In this document: positions 22,005 to 33,964 of the stretch, piece after piece
How positions within the stretch are numbered: position 1 is the stretch's first letter
How the letters are laid out: each line of letters starts with the position of its first letter
NCBI RefSeq assembly: GCF_022376445.1
Contig: NW_025955216.1
Span: forward strand, 1 to 56,731
Source of the DNA: Fomitopsis serialis
Taxonomy: Eukaryota > Basidiomycota > Agaricomycetes > Polyporales > Fomitopsidaceae
Direction of reading: 5' to 3'
Length of the DNA stretch: 56,731 bases
Made by a program: the position numbers and the translations under genes
Notes under the pieces: generated by a model
The model's input: the letters and a program-made list of their open reading frames with translations, nothing else
What the model was told of the DNA's origin: nothing
Database searches by the model: none

Positions 22005-23717
22005 ATGCAATCTCTTGAATCCTATCTATCGCAGAGGTAAGTGATGTCGATGAGCACCCACTCTGAACGCTGGAGCTTCGAAGCGACTCATTATTATTGA
22101 ATCAGCGTCTTACAGATTTATATGTCCTATTCAGCAACAAGTGAGTAGTACGTTGTCGTTCTGAGGGCGTGCAATAATCAACCCACCACGGTCTCAACAG
22201 CGATCTTCTGCTACGACTACTGCATGACTTTCGGGCGTGAAGTCGAATGCGTTTGGAAGAAGAAACAATCATTTATAGCTATATTGTTCTATCTCTATCG
22301 ATACTCTGTACTCTTCTCACTGGGGCTCCTATCATTGGTCTTGCATTCGCCTCTCAGCTGGCAAGCGTCCCATTCGAACGTGAGTTTGCAAAATTAAATG
22401 TTGAACCCACAGTGCTTATGTAAATGTGTCTTCATTTGTAGGGGTAAGAGAATCCAGCTTGCTAACGTCCATTGCGGCTCATAGCAAGTTACTTGCAGTT
22501 GCATCATAACTATACGTATCCTCGCGGCAACTAATACTATGTGTATGGTCAGCGCAAACAGTGAGTTGAGACATCATGCACCACTGACCTCATGCTGATC
22601 CTCGAGATTCGGTCCTAGTATTCTCAACGCTACGGATATATGTCATCTATGACCACAAGAAATCGGTCTTCGTTGGTATGCTCTTGTTGGGATTCGTAAC
22701 ACCAGCAATAACCGGAGTAAGCGCCTGCTACTTTTGCTCGTCTTGTGAAGGAAGGACAGCCGCCTGACGATACGATGTCCCAGTTCGCCTTAGCAACTGT
22801 TGCTCGCCCCTACACGGCTCCGGCAGACTCGGAGCTACGATGGTGTGTCTCGACATCAGGTTCCCAAGTCATCCTGTATCAGAGGTAGCGAGACACGATA
22901 CCCGTTCTTCGCGTCGATGCTCATCATTTGGCTTTGTGCAGTTGTGCGTTGTCATGTGTACTTGAAGTAATGTCGACGGTCCCGATCAATAACGCCTGCC
23001 TACCGTAGGTATGATGGGTGCTCGCGCATCGTCCATCGTATTCGACGGCATTGTCGTCGCGTTGACATGGATGAAGACGGCACAATTCTGCCTGCCTACT
23101 CGCATGACGACAAACTACAGAGTGTCGGCAGTCCTTCTGCGTGATAGTACGTCCCTCCTAACGCTATCATGGTGCCTATGTTCTCATCGCATCAATAGCA
23201 TTCTTATATTTCAGGCTAGTCCTGCCTTTCGTATATCCATCGCTCGATGAAAATGGTTGATGGTACAGTGCCCTATTCACAGTACATGTTATCGGCCTCG
23301 CAATTGGCCATATGCACAACGTGAGTCGCTGTGCTTTGTTGCTAGACCGATCTATCCAGTTTTGAAAGCTGACGTTATTTGTACGATAGATGTACGAGAT
23401 CACGGAGGTGTGGATCCCAGTGTGAGCCGTTCTCGAGCATGCCAGACATCTCGTAACACCCATTCGACGTCAATGACTTGACAGATTGACATCGATCATC
23501 CTTTCACGCCTACTGTTAAATCTCCGCGAGACCACCGAGACCGAAGTCGACTCGGGCGCACCACCATTGACATTCATTTCCATACTGTTCGCGGGCGTCT
23601 TGAAAACAGGTTCGCTGTCATCCTGCTTCACTATCATCTCTCATGATGCTTATGGCAGGTCCGAGTCATGAATCCGAATTGTCGCATGACGGGGAGGCCG
23701 ACGTGGACGGTTGTTGA
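22005..23717 (+). CDS. DUF6533 seven-helix membrane protein, tandem copy 2
   Basis: Start ATG 22005 (MQSLESYLSQ), stop TGA 23715-23717. It aligns with copy 1 exon by exon: FCYDYCMTFGREVECVWKKK, QSFIAILFYLYRYSVLFSLG, CIITIRILAATNTMCM, a helix equivalent to copy 1's LRIYAICEHKK (LRIYVIYDHKKSVFVGMLLL), MMGARASSIVFDGIVVALTW, VIGLAIGHMHN and ILSRLLLNLRETTETEVD. The last exon (GPSHESELSHDGEADVDGC) assumes an intron at about 23610-23658; without it the protein ends at 23671. The loop after helix 7 differs strongly from copy 1, so the copies are not recent identical duplicates. Same predicted role as copy 1: unknown seven-helix membrane protein. Confidence 0.8.
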
Positions 23718-23857
23718 CGCGGACGTCGATGGTGCTACCGTACAGAGACTGACTGGAGCTACAAGCACAGAGGCATCTAGGATTGCATGTACTAGGGTAT
23801 AAAGCAAGAGCTGAACGTCTTTGCGGGAAAGGGGATACCAACGTGTATCGATGTCTC

Positions 23858-25807
23858 TCAATGGACAATAATCTCACCGGCACTCCCCTTCAGCCTGCGC
23901 TTCCTCCGCCCTGGTGGGGTACTCTTCACAGAGCCTCTACGTTCTTCCTCCATCTCCCTTTTCGGCAGCTGGTCTAGCGTCGCACCCAGGTCATCATTGA
24001 AGAATGCCAGCGCGAGGTCCCCAACCATCCGGAGCAATACTCGCCCACTGGGCGCAATGTTCCCGATCGGCCAGATGACACTGAAGTCCGAGAAGGAGAC
24101 ATGCTTTGCGCGGATGAGCGTGACGAGCTTAGCAGGAGGCATGTCATCCCCTTGGGCAACGGCGTCCTGCGCCTCCGCGAGTCTGCCATGAGATCCATGG
24201 GATCCTGGGTCCGAACCAGATGGTCTATGCACACCGGAAACGTCACCTGAGCTGGAGGGAGAGTTTGGCTGGCGCCACTCATGCACTACCTTCTGCAGGC
24301 GTGCGAAGTGGTCTCGCCAGAGCGTGAACTCCTCCGAGTTGATGATGAGCACCTGCGGAGCTCTCGAATCGCGCGTCGCCTCCACCCGCGGGGCGGGACC
24401 TGGTGTAGGCAGTGGCTCAAGCCAGGGGTCGAGTACGAGTGCGTGCGTGAGCGGCAGCGGCTCAAGGCGCTCTTCACGGTCAGTCCCTGGGAGGATTGGA
24501 GGTGGATTGGAGAGGACTGATAGCTGCGAGGAAGGCCCATGAGATTTCGTATGCACTGCAGTGATAACGCATTCACATACTACAAGCGAGCCACCAAAGG
24601 AGTGGCCCATGATGCAAATCTTCTCTCGTAGCTTGACGCGCCCAGCGGTCCAGCTCTTCCAAAATGGCCCGTGCCTAGGAAGCTCAACGGCAGAATAACC
24701 TTGAACGTAATATGTTCCGCCGAAGGCCAGCTTCTCTGTTTGGTACTACGTGGTGAGATGTTCATAGTCTCGTACAAAGTATGCGCTTACCGGCGTCAGC
24801 TCTCGGATGTGAGTTGACCAAGTCTGCTAACCCGCGATATGCGAGGTAGATCTCGAGCTCACGGAAGTGCAGCTGGTCGGCGCGGAACTTGTAATGTGGC
24901 GACTCTTCCCCGTCCTCATATCTTCCGCCATTCACGTCAATCGATTGTAAGCGAAACACGGGCATTGCATACATCACATCTTCCGGGTGGAGATAATACT
25001 TGACCTTTGGTATCGGCTTCTTCTTGCCCTTTGGATCGGTCGAGGGTGCAGCAGCAAAGTGCGATGTCACTACTGGTGCCGTCCCATCCCTGTGTTCCAT
25101 AGCAATCACGACGTTGCCCTCAGACGCGATGCGGACGCAAATATGGCTACCAGAAGAGGACTCTATGAGCGGACAGGTACGATCAATACTGACGGGTTGG
25201 AGCCACCTATACGTCGTACGTGCGCCACTCAATCCATGGGAGTGAAATACGACAGGCCATTGAGCCTCCGGGTCGGAGAAGGCCTCAGCTGGATCAAGTA
25301 TGGCAGTATTTGGATATACCGGGAGCTGAGGAGACAATTTAAATCAACGCTGCCCTACATAGCAAAGTACGTGGGTGAAAGGACGGTACTTACCTTGAGA
25401 CGTGGAGCGATCGCGCCTACGAACAGCTTCGTGAACCACAAGGGCACCTTGGCGAAATGTGCATAGCCGTGTAGAGTTGCTCGCACCGGTCTAGCGCAGT
25501 GGAGTACGGACTTCGCTTAGTGCCTACAAACACAGCCAAGACACTTTGACATTCCTCACCTCGGGACCCAATTCAACGACTTCTTTAGCTTCTCCGGGGG
25601 AGTTCCGTCTGCACTGGGGCTGTGGATATCGGCCGGGTAGAACGCAGTGAAGACAACCTCCTCGAGGAGTAACGCGGGTTCATTCGGGGTGTTCCCGCTG
25701 GACTTGGCTAGTTTGGCCTTCCCGACGACCCGTGGGTCGTTCAATGGCAGTGCGAATGTCGTCGCTCCGACTGGGAATTTCCCGGGCACGTCTGGGAGAC
25801 TGAACAT
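23858..25807 (-). CDS. Platelet-activating factor acetylhydrolase-like phospholipase
   Basis: Alpha/beta hydrolase of the PAF-AH (group VII/VIII phospholipase A2) type, which removes short or oxidised sn-2 acyl groups from phospholipids. Start ATG 25807 (MFSLPDVPGKFPVGATTF), about 560 residues. Landmarks: LEEVVFTAFYPAD near the N-terminus, PVVFHSHGLSGARTTYSHIC (oxyanion-loop region, with an intron removed before SHIC), VVIAMEHRDG, the nucleophile elbow KICIMGHSFGGSL (GxSxG), a probable catalytic Asp region (THALVLDPWLEPLP) and the His region HVSFSDFSVIWP. A proline/glycine-rich insert lies between the last two. The C-terminal tail is basic (PPGRRKRRLKGSAG). No signal peptide is visible, so an intracellular enzyme is likely. 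It ends 140 bp from the convergent DUF6533 copy 2. Confidence 0.9.
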
Positions 25808-26134
25808 GAGCGAGTTCTGGGATATCGCGGTCTTGCACTGGAGGGTATCAACGGTACAACTTGAGTGGGCCCATGGCGGGCGTTGGCTGGGTTGAGCAGT
25901 ATGGTCAGGCCCCACTGCCAGATAGCTACTGTCGCCGTGTACTGACGTCTTTCGTGGCATCCCGGCGTACCAACACGGCGCTCATCACCAGTGGGAGTCG
26001 GCTGAATCGGCCCGCGCACATCGTCACGAAAGTACCATACATCGCACGAACACTTTGAGCTGATTGCGACAATATGGGTTTAGTCTTTAGTAGAGTAGGT
26101 ATAGTACATGAGACTTCTTGTGATGGGCTTCCAT
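25808..26134. other. Promoter of PAF-AH-like gene and 3' flank of glutaminyl-tRNA synthetase
   Basis: 327 bp between two minus-strand genes. The frame of the hydrolase stays open for some 50 codons upstream of its ATG, so a longer N-terminus cannot be excluded, but that part has no family match. Confidence 0.45.
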
Positions 26135-28948
26135 CTACGCTGCCTTCCCCGAGTCCTCCTTCAGGCTCACGATGCGGTTTAGCACAATGTAGTCGCCCTC
26201 CTTCCGTACAGGCTCCACACCTTCCGCTTCCTCCAGACACGCCAGCCTCGCGTCCTTGTCAGTGGCAAAGTACGCCACCCGCAGACCCTGGAACCGTATG
26301 CACTCCTTCCCGACCAGCTGCTCACTCGTTGCCTTCGGCGTGTCATCGTCCGCTGCCGCCGGGCCCTCGCTCTTGGCAGCGGCCTTCAGCGCCTCGTCCG
26401 TCCGCGCCTTGCTGTCTTTCCTCGCGTCGGAGTACGCTTGCTTCGCCAGCCGCCAGAAGCCCACCTCGACCATCGCCCCCTTGACGACTTCAAGGCTATC
26501 TGGGTTGATGTCCGCTGTGAAGTCGGGGATAGCCGCAGCCGGGTTGTCGCTCTTGAACAGCTGGTAGAAGATCCGCGTCTCATCCACGCGCACGGGGCTG
26601 CCGGACGGCGCGTGCTCCGCGACCCACTGGATGAACGCCTTCGGCTTCTTCCCTGCTCCCTCGCCATCCTCGAGACGGCAAACGAGCTCGGTGACTGCGC
26701 CCGTTGTGGGATCCGTCTTGTACGATGTGCAAGTGATCGGGTGAGGCGCCTGGAAGAGGCCGACAGTCTTTCCTGGAGCGAGCCTGAAGTAGTCCTTGGA
26801 GTCCTCGAGCCGGAAGTCGTCTGCATCAATGTAGATGGTACGCGTAAAGGGTACTTTTGACGACCCCAGCTCGGGCACCTTCGGGTGCAAGGGCTTCTCC
26901 AGCCAGACGAGGTAGTCCTCGGGCACGTTCTCTATCGTGACTTTGAGTGGTCGGAGGACCATGAGCAGTCGCGGTGCCGTGCTCTCGAGGTACTGTCTGA
27001 CCGTCTGCTCGAACCGGACGACCTGGATATTCGAGGTCGCTGTGGACACACCGAGCGAGCTGACGAAGGAAATGATCGCCCCTGGAGGGATACCGCGACG
27101 CCGCAACGCGATGAGAGTGTACAGGCGGGGATCATCCCAGTCGAGAACGTACTTCTCCTTGACGAGCCGGAGGATCTTGCGTTTTGACATGATGGTGCCC
27201 GTGACGTTGAGTCGGCCGTACTCGGATTGACGGGGCTTGTACACTTCCAGGGCATCGCACAGCCATTCGTAGGACTCGCGCGACGAAATGAACTCTGTTG
27301 TGCAGAGGGAATGTCTGCAACGCCAATGTGTCTGTGAGCGACAACCAGCGACAACTTTAAGTCAGGACGTACGTGATGTTCTCGAAGCTATCGCACAGAC
27401 AGTGGGTGAAGTCGTATGTCGGGTAGATCTTCCATTTGTCATGTGTTCGGTGATGTGGTGAGTTGAGCACTCGGTACGCAACCAGATCCCACATCATCGT
27501 GTTTCCCGACTCCAGATCTTGCTTCATTCGAAGAATTGCCTGGCCAGGTTTGTAGAAGCCATCCTTCATCTTCTGAAACTCGGCCAGGGACTCTTCGATC
27601 GGTCGTGTGCGATGTGCGCACGCTATCCGCGGGCCGTAGTTGTCGCCTCCACGGTTTGCATAGATCTCCTCCGCTGCACACGGAGATATATATCAGCGCG
27701 TCGTCCGATGAGTATGAAATTACCAACCTGTACAATGGCACACGTATCCCTTGTCCCTCTTGATCAGCTCAATGGCAAACTCGTGAAGGTTGTCGAAATA
27801 GTCGCTCGAGTACGTGATCTTCCACGGCTCATAGCCAAGCCATCGGACCGTCTCCAGGATGCTCTCGAAGTACCGCCCCTCCTCCGCCTCTGGGTTGGTG
27901 TCGTCGAACCGGAGGTAACAGCGACCTCCATGGTACGCCGCATACCCAAAGTTGACGAAGATTGCCTTGGAGTGCCCGATGTGCAGGAAGCCGTTAGGCT
28001 CTGGCGGGAATCGGGTATGTACAAGACCACCTGTTGCGGCAACATGGTGTTCACGCAGATGCGGGTGGATTTGAGGGTTATCGCCGACTTTGTGGAGTCG
28101 CCCAAGGAAGCCCTCGGAGAAGACGGTCTTGGAAGACGTAGCTGATGCAGAGGCGGTCGCGGTCGATGCGGCAGCAGCTTTTGCGGGAGCCTCTTTCTTT
28201 GGCTCCTGAAGGAAACTCAGAACGGGCCGCAGACACATCTGATACTCACGTACCTTGCCCTTCGGCTTGGCTGCCTCCTTTGGCCCAAACTTCTCCAGGA
28301 ACCCCTTCTCTATCGCGTTCTTCAGCTCAAGCGGATTCGCCCAGCGCAAGTCCGTGTTCTTAAGAGCGCCGATGGTAGCCCCCAGGTTGGCCCATCCAGT
28401 CACAGCACTGGACGTGAGGTAGTCTGTCACCTGCGCTGCGAGTTGCTCGGGGGTGATGCTGAAACCTGACAACAACGGCGATAATGAGTAAGCAGACGTG
28501 TTTCATGCCAGGAGCCAGATCCAGAGAAAACATACCTACGCCGCAATTCTTGTCGAAGTCAGCGCCATCGATTGGCAGGGCATGAGACTCCAGGTATTTC
28601 GTCGCAACTATGATCTAGCAGATCAGCACATAAGCCCACTGAGAGCTCTAACTACACACCTGACACCTGGTCTGTTGTTTTCAGTCTTCCATCGAGGATC
28701 GCCGTCACAGCATACTCGCGTTCGCGCTCTCCTAGCTTCGAACCCTGCACGGCGAGGCTTGCTAGGAGTACGGCCTGTTTCTCCTCGATCTGCTTGCTGG
28801 GAAGATCATTCGTCTCTATAATCTCCTTCAGTACGGCGGCACTCTTCGCGGATTTAGCGGCCTCGGCGGCCTTGGACTGAGTGAGACCAATGGACTTGAA
28901 GAGCTCAACGAGCTCAACGGTCTCGGGGCTGTCTCCCTTAGGAGCCAT
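26135..28948 (-). CDS. Glutaminyl-tRNA synthetase, cytosolic
   Basis: Class I aminoacyl-tRNA synthetase that charges tRNA-Gln. Start ATG 28948 ([20 protein letters not shown]), stop TAG 26135-26137, about 800 residues. Order: eukaryote-specific N-terminal helical appendage (to about residue 190; [19 protein letters not shown]), an Ala/Lys-rich linker, the catalytic Rossmann fold with the HIGH motif in [66 protein letters not shown] region, the KMSKS-like loop in [13 protein letters not shown], then the two beta-barrel anticodon-binding domains ([34 protein letters not shown]). The C-terminal barrel carries a charged insert. It shares a 402-bp divergent promoter with SEC15. Confidence 0.96.
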
Positions 28949-29350
28949 GGTCGTGTGCGTCAGATATTCTGCTTAACACTCGTCTGCGAAGTCCTATGAA
29001 AGACTCTAGAACACTTGTCACTGGAAAGGCGGGTAGATGGAGGAGTGAAGCAAGACTGAAACTCAGATGAAGCACCGTACTGTACCGAGTCAAGACGCGA
29101 CTCGGACGCGGTCAAGTTTAGTGAGATCGATCACTGGACCGATCTACTTCCAGAATTGCTCCGAGATAAGATAAGATGGGTACGCGCATTGCTTGGGAGG
29201 CTCGGTGACTGTCCGAGTCTGAATCTGAAGACCTGCGTAGCCTGAAACTCATCGAACACTCTACCGTGCCTTTCCACCACCCATTGACCCAGCAAAGCAA
29301 AGTTGCATCTCTGGAAACCGCAGGCAGACGGAGGCGCTGTGTAGGCCAAG
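28949..29350. promoter_or_regulatory. Divergent promoter of glutaminyl-tRNA synthetase and SEC15
   Basis: 402 bp between two divergent start codons of housekeeping genes. No convincing TATA box is seen. Confidence 0.4.
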
Positions 29351-32283
29351 ATGCCTCCCCGAAGGCGACCACAATTCACCCAGGAGACCATCGACCAGCA
29401 GCTGCAGCAGATCCATCTCCTCGACCAGTCATCTTCCTCCGAGAACTTGGAGCAGCTCGGACCCGTCATCAAACAGATTCACGCAAACAGGCAGCAGGAT
29501 GCATACCTCCGTGCCATTGGCCAGCTCATTCAGACGAAGGACGCTGAGATTGAGACCATATGCGGCGATAACTACCAAGAGTTCATTAGCTCCGTGTCTA
29601 CGCTATTCTCTGTGAAGTCTTACACAAATAACCTTCGCGACAAGATTCAGACTTTGGATGCTGGCGTGGAACAAGTCGGACGCGGGCTGGTTGAGAAGAA
29701 ACGTGCCTTGTTGCAGACCAAGAAGACGGCCGGTAACCTGGACGAGGCTGTGGAGACCCTGCAAGCATGCCTCCGCGTTCTCGATGTGGTGAACCGAGTG
29801 GGGGAGATGATCAAGGAGGGAAAATACTGGAGTGCACTACGGGTCTGTCGCTTCTGCTATGTGCGTCGTCGGTTCGTAGCGTTGAATACATCTCGTTCCT
29901 AGTCACTTGAGGATATTGAGAGCATGCCACCAACGTCTCTCTCGCAAACTCCCCTCTTCCAGCACCTGTTGTCTTCTCTGCCATCCCTGCGCGGCCAAAT
30001 CAAAGACGCAGTCTCTGCCTCCATGAAGCAGTGGCTCTTGGACATCCGAAACGTGAGCGCTCAAGTCGGTCAGTTAGCACTCGATGCGATGGAGCATCGT
30101 GTACGGAAATGGCGCGCGCGGAGGGAGAAGGAACCGCTCTTGAAGCTCAGCCGAGTAGGCAGCGCTGTGGAAATCGCGACGAACGAGAAGACGGAATGTA
30201 TGGCTCAGTTACCTCTTGCTCCTAGTCTCGACTCGTACTCAATCCCTGTACAGTCAACGTCCTAGACAACGAGCATCTACAAGTTGACTTCAAGCCCCTC
30301 TACGAATGCATACACATATACAGTGCCTTAGACTCTCTTGACGAGATTCGACGGTCATATCAAGCAGATAGGAAGGTATGGCGGTCGGACTCCTAACGTG
30401 AACGAGTCGATTTATGAGAAACGCAGGCGCAATCGGACCTTATCCTCCCAACTATCCTTCCCTTGGATCAGCTGCCCAAAGTGACTGAAGAAGTGGTCGG
30501 CTTCTTCATCATTGAGACGCACGTCCTCAACACAACAGGCAGTTTCCGTTCGCCGCGGGAGGTCGATGATCTGTGGGACGCGCTCTTACGTCGCGTGGGG
30601 AATGCTGTGGATACCGCGTTGAAGAGCGTCAGCGATGCGGATGCATATCTGGGCGTGAAAGAGTGTCTGCTCAGCTTTATCATGACCCTGGAGGTAAATG
30701 TATTGTACGTTGAGGCGCTTACCTTGCACTCATGAGCACGCAGCAATACTCGTATTCGACAGAGAACCTACATGCCTTCATTCTATACCTCTTCGGGCGC
30801 TACGTATCAATCCTCGAGTACAAGTTTGGCCTGCGTTTCGAGAAGGTGATACACTCTGTAATTGGCCTAACCTTCTACTGACAAATTCCGTTAGATTGTC
30901 TTGCAAGACGACTGCTTACCCATGTATGTGGAGAATGCGACCGAACGCGACAGCGCATTGGACACTGTATGGCTCACTAAAGAGGAGCGAGAGCAATTGG
31001 CCAAGTACATTGGTTTCGAACTCCCGTTTCTTGTCTTACCGATCCTATGCAATTTAGGAGTCAGCTACCGTTGACCTTTCCATGGTCTTCAGGCTTTTAC
31101 ATGTGCTGCCAAGACGTAGGAAATTTCATAAAAGTGGTCAGTCTAAACATGTCACTGATGCGTGTTCCCTCGCAGATTCGGAACTTCGTGCAGAACTTCT
31201 ACCAATTCCTCGAGGGTGTCTCCCAGCATCATCGGAACATCGACGATCTACTCAGCAGAGTACGTCTTGAATACACATGCACTATTCGTACACTTCTCAC
31301 AGCACACGACAGACACTTGACAACATCCTCGCCAACTTCATTGCCACCAATATCGCAAAGCGGGCACAGAGCACGTCGAACCTTTCTCAAATCGTACAGA
31401 TCGTCGCGAACATCGAACATCTCGAGATTGCTTGCGCCGAGCTGGAACGGTCATTGACATTGATCCGGTGCGCACGCACGGCTTTGCACCCTGCGCGTCA
31501 ACTGACGCAGCGGCTCGCAGCTCATCCCAACGCGGAGGTGCCATCCACATCACCGCCTCCTCGGCCTTCAACACAGTTCTCCAGACTGCGCTCTCTCGCG
31601 TCAACTCATCGATCGCGTCGAAGCTCGACGACTTCTTTGGATTGTCCGAATATGACTGGACACCGCCGAGACGCGAGGAAAACCCGAGCATGTACCTTTA
31701 TGAGCTGATCAACTGGCTCACGACCGTGGTCGACTCGCTCGTCATCAAAGACGCGTACAAGGACAAGGCTTACCGAGGCGCTGCGGACTACATTGCGGAG
31801 TGTTTCGTGGTCAGTGTCCTTTCAATAGCTGGTGAAGCCTGAGGCTGAGAGTGCCGCGTAGGATTTCCTGACAGGGCGCAACGTGCCCATGATCAACGAA
31901 AACGGTGTGGCGAATCTCGTCACCGACATTGACTTCCTTGAAGACGAGTTCAAGAAGAGCGGGCACGCCCATCTCAACGCTGCGTTCCTCGAGCTGCGCC
32001 TGGTACATATGCTCCAGCGCTCGTTCCCGCTCGCGCTGATCACCCACATGATGTGCCGTAGATGACCACGATTGTGCTCGAGGATCAGGTCCAACAATAC
32101 CTCATCCCAGCCGTCCGGCAAGCTTCCTACTCCGTCGTAAGGCCTCGAAATCTGCAGGCGCTGCTCCAGAAGCTGGCCAAGTATGGTGCGGAGTGCAAAG
32201 ATACCCCATCTCGGCAGCGCGGTGAGAAGCGCAGGAAGGAGGCGGAGGCAGTCGGTGCACTGGTCCAAGGAGACGGGCGGTAA
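29351..32283 (+). CDS. SEC15: Exocyst complex subunit Sec15
   Basis: Subunit of the exocyst, which tethers secretory vesicles to the plasma membrane; Sec15 binds the vesicle Rab GTPase Sec4. Start ATG 29351 (MPPRRRPQFTQETIDQQLQQ), stop TAA 32281-32283, about 780 residues in roughly a dozen exons. Typical Sec15 segments: QEFISSVSTLFSVKSYTNNL, DKIQTLDAGVEQVGRGL, LRVLDVVNRVGEMIKEGKYW, FQHLLSSLPSLRGQIKDAV, LPKVTEEVVGFFIIETHVLN, FILYLFGRYVSILEYKFGL, CLPMYVENATERDSALD, then the C-terminal helical bundle with QIRNFVQNFYQFLEGVSQHH, LYELINWLTTVVDSLVIKD and DIDFLEDEFKKSGHAHL. The tail is lysine/glutamate-rich. Confidence 0.95.
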
Positions 32284-32635
32284 AGGACGATTCACAGTAA
32301 CTTATTATTTGTATGACGACAGACGCATCGGTTATGGCAATGGAACTTCTGGATATACCCAACCGCGCTATCGGTCTACGACTAGCTCTAGTCAAGAGGC
32401 AAGAGCTAAGGCCTAAGGACCAGAGGCTTTTTCATGCACCCTCGGGAACATTAGAGAATAAGCGTCAAAATCGTATGTGACAGGAAACAGAGTTATCAGG
32501 ACTACAGAACGATAATCACGCTACGCAGCTGAGAAAATGAGCAGGGACGACGTGTAATAGCAGAATCTTCATATCGTAAGGATCGTGCGACGACAACGTT
32601 GAAGAGACCCAGAAACGATGAGGAAGAAAACGCAT
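32284..32635. other. Convergent 3' flanks
   Basis: 352 bp between the SEC15 stop and the ARF stop. No gene or repeat is recognised. Confidence 0.6.
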
Positions 32636-33468
<833 letters not shown>

Positions 33469-33964
33469 GGCTGGTAATGTAGAATAAAGGGGAAAGGATA
33501 TATGGACGTGCACGGAGGGGTTGAGGACTGGCGCGTTGGAGGGAGGAGGTGCGTGAAGTCGCTAAAGCGTTTTAAGCTCCGATCGTAGCTGTGTTACTGG
33601 TCGCTTAACCCTTATTTATGCCCCGCCACGTAGGCGGTACAACCGCGGACTCACTGCGGCGCCCTCCAAGGCCACGCCCCCCCTATAGCTCCGTGTAGCA
33701 AACGTGTTGCTTGTCTTGTCTCCCGCCAGAGTCACCTTGCCAGGCCTGCCGCAGTAGCGCGTCGGCGCGTCGCGCTACCGCGGGATACGTGATACCAAAC
33801 GCGGCACCACAGGCGCCCAGTCAGCGCGCGCCGCGCTCGGCAAGTGCAGCTGAGCGCTCTTCAGGAAGAGAGCCTGCAGTTGGCCTTCAGTCAAGTGCAG
33901 GTCCAGCGGTCTATCCTGTGCTCTCGTAACCCATGCGCTGCCCTGAACGAGGCTCTGAATACCT
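33469..33964. promoter_or_regulatory. Divergent promoter of ARF and CFT2
   Basis: 496 bp between divergent start codons. A TATA-like element for ARF is at 33611-33620 (minus). The CFT2 side is GC-rich with CGCG-rich runs and no TATA box. Confidence 0.45.
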
